This document shows positions 62,637 through 64,000 of a stretch of DNA of 64,000 bases, in pieces. The notes under the pieces were generated by a model. It was given only the letters and a program-made list of their open reading frames with translations. It had not been told where the DNA came from and did not search any database. Within the stretch, counting starts at the first letter, position 1. The number at the start of each line of letters is the position of its first letter. The DNA is taken from the NCBI GenBank assembly GCA_028285415.1, contig JANQPF010000010.1:211173-275172 (forward strand). Direction: 5' to 3'. The translations under genes were made by a program, and so were the position numbers. Source of the stretch: Pseudomonadales bacterium. Its GTDB lineage: Bacteria > Pseudomonadota > Gammaproteobacteria > Pseudomonadales > Azotimanducaceae.

Positions 62637-64000
62637 GTGAGCCGATACGAGGCGATGATCGTGGCCGCGCAACCGGAAGCGGCTGAAGCCGGCGCAAGGG
62701 TACTCATGCGCGGTGGTAACGCGGTGGATGCGGCAATGACCGCCGCGCTGGTGCAGGGTGTGGTCGACCCGCAGATGACCGGAATTGCCGGCTTCGGCAA
62801 CTGCCAGATTTTCATGCCGGGCCGGGGTATTCATACCTGCATCGACTTTCACGGCAAAACGCCGCTGGCCGCAACGCCGGACATGTGGGAAGACCGGCTG
62901 GAGGCGGAAACGCGGGATGGTTTCGGTTTTGTGCTCGAAGGAAACGTCAACGACGTCGGCTATCAGGCGGTGACCACGCCAGGCAGTCTCATGGCCTACG
63001 GCGAAGCGGTGTCCGAGTTTGGTACGTTCGAGTGGGCTGACATCTGCGCGCCCGCCATTCGCTGGGCGCAAGAGGGCTTTCCCATCCGTCCGCAGGTGCA
63101 CTCGTGGTGGACCTCGGGTGCCACTCTCGGCCGGGTCGACGTCACCGAGCGGCTTGGTCTCACGGCATCGGGCAGAAGCCTGTATTTCCGGGACGACGGT
63201 TCGCTCAAACAGATGGGTGATCGAATGCGTAACCCGGACCTGGCGGCCACGCTGACGCGAATTGCCGAGCACGGGCACGAGGTTTTCTATCGCGGTGAGA
63301 TTGCCCGGGAGATAGCTTCCGACATGGCCGCCAACGGCGGGCTGCTCACGCTGGAAGACCTGCAGGCATATCAAACGACGCGCACCGACCCGCTGTGGGG
63401 AGACTATCGGGGTCTGCGGGTTGCCACCAACCATCCTCCCGGCGGCGGCATCATGCTGCTCGAGATGCTGAACATTCTGGAACACTTCGATCTTGGCGCG
63501 CTCGGTCACAATTCCACGGAATATCTGCGCATCGTTTGCGAAGCCATGCGGGCGGCAACGGCCGACAAAGAGCTGCACGTAGGTGATCCGAACTTCATCG
63601 ACGTGCCGATAGAGCATCTGATCGGTAAGACGCACGCGGCAGAAGTGGCGGCGCGTATCAAAAGCGGCGAAAGGATTCGGGTAGAGCGGTTTACGCCGGA
63701 ATCGAAGGATACGACGCACGTGGCGGTGGTGGATCGCGACGGCAACTGCGTATCCATGACGCATTCGCTTGGCATGCCGTCGGGTGCCATCACACCGGGC
63801 CTCGGCTTCATGTACAACGGCTGCATGGGCGTGTTCGATCCGCGCCCGGGTCGCGCGGGTTCGATCGCGCCGGGCAAGAGCCGTTTCAGCTCCCTGTGCC
63901 CGACCATGGTCTTCGACGGTAGCCAACCGCGGATTGTGCTGGGTGCGCCGGGTGGTACGCAGATTGCCATGGGTGTGCTGCAGACCCTGCTCAACATGAT
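62637..64000 (+). CDS. Gamma-glutamyltransferase family protein, partial
   Basis: The first 454 codons of a gamma-glutamyltransferase, cut by the right edge. It has no signal peptide, unlike the one at 301-2202, so it may be cytoplasmic. The GGNAVDAA motif (residues 28-35) and GLGFMYNGCMGVFDPRPG are present. The autoprocessing threonine is T359 in KDTTHVAVVD, the canonical TTH. The start is GTG 62637 after GGGGGGA, or ATG 62625 in the same frame. Genes of this type can act on glutathione conjugates or other gamma-glutamyl compounds. Confidence 0.88.
   Translation, partial: MSRYEAMIVAAQPEAAEAGARVLMRGGNAVDAAMTAALVQGVVDPQMTGIAGFGNCQIFMPGRGIHTCIDFHGKTPLAATPDMWEDRLEAETRDGFGFVLEGNVNDVGYQAVTTPGSLMAYGEAVSEFGTFEWADICAPAIRWAQEGFPIRPQVHSWWTSGATLGRVDVTERLGLTASGRSLYFRDDGSLKQMGDRMRNPDLAATLTRIAEHGHEVFYRGEIAREIASDMAANGGLLTLEDLQAYQTTRTDPLWGDYRGLRVATNHPPGGGIMLLEMLNILEHFDLGALGHNSTEYLRIVCEAMRAATADKELHVGDPNFIDVPIEHLIGKTHAAEVAARIKSGERIRVERFTPESKDTTHVAVVDRDGNCVSMTHSLGMPSGAITPGLGFMYNGCMGVFDPRPGRAGSIAPGKSRFSSLCPTMVFDGSQPRIVLGAPGGTQIAMGVLQTLLNM

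Noticed and set aside
62403..63926. Minus-strand open frame (507 aa) opposite the second gamma-glutamyltransferase
   Set aside because: Antisense to a gene with intact GGNAVDAA and TTH motifs; no family match seen.

Overview
The window is a dense, GC-rich bacterial chromosome segment with short gaps, many ATGA/GTGA/TGATG stop-start overlaps and no tRNA, rRNA, CRISPR, transposase or phage gene that I could see. The gene set (LipA and AsnS with an MdlAB-type ABC pair, a DUF3014 protein, a sigma factor/DUF3106 operon, a TonB-dependent receptor with a C-terminal beta-barrel, an Omp85 protein, NADP-type GdhA) points to a Gram-negative proteobacterium, most likely a gammaproteobacterium. Repeated acyl-CoA, CoA-transferase, crotonase, LLM-oxidoreductase, P450 and SDR genes suggest an oligotroph that degrades lipid-, steroid- or xenobiotic-like carbon. 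The species cannot be named from this sequence.

Layout. 1-3.7 kb: start of an M17 aminopeptidase (minus), a secreted gamma-glutamyltransferase and an SGNH hydrolase. 3.7-9.8 kb: minus-strand operon asnS - two half-ABC exporters - lipA. 9.9-16.8 kb: DUF3014, a FemAB-like acyltransferase, flavodoxin, threonine ammonia-lyase, LLM oxidoreductase, crotonase, CMD-family protein, SDR. 16.8-17.5 kb: a 660-base gene-free, AT-richer stretch. 17.5-22.3 kb: small membrane protein, DUF4382-like lipoprotein, then a compact operon of sigma factor - membrane protein - small exported protein - DUF3106 protein, then a SleB-type hydrolase lipoprotein. 22.3-35.1 kb: GST, NTF2-like, nucleotide-binding, methyltransferase, desaturase-SDR-AraC-VOC cluster, 2-hydroxyacid dehydrogenase, a translationally coupled CoA-transferase pair, SMP-30 and gdhA. 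35.2-43.1 kb: aldose epimerase, then the MoxR/DUF58 envelope module (membrane protein - DUF4129 - DUF4350 - MoxR - DUF58) facing an RDD-SpoIIM pair. 43.1-50.2 kb: LLM oxidoreductase, TauD-type dioxygenase, M19 dipeptidase, P450, MerR regulator and Omp85 protein. 50.2-56.5 kb: minus-strand operon TetR - 2Fe2S subunit - molybdopterin subunit - thioesterase - membrane protein, with a divergent split-barrel-like protein and a CoA-transferase. 56.7-64 kb: TonB-dependent receptor, an M20 amidohydrolase broken by an in-frame stop, an acyl-CoA synthetase and a second gamma-glutamyltransferase that runs off the edge.

The most informative non-coding signals are a 23-base palindrome in front of the P450/MerR pair, two tandem TGACC-type dyads in front of the TetR gene, a six-copy 8-base tandem repeat with an adjacent 22-base palindrome directly upstream of the TauD-type gene, a hairpin over the ribosome-binding region of the DUF4382-like lipoprotein, and a structured gene-free region at 16.8-17.5 kb. 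All regulatory assignments are inferences from sequence symmetry and position. Family names come from recognising motifs by eye, without a database search.
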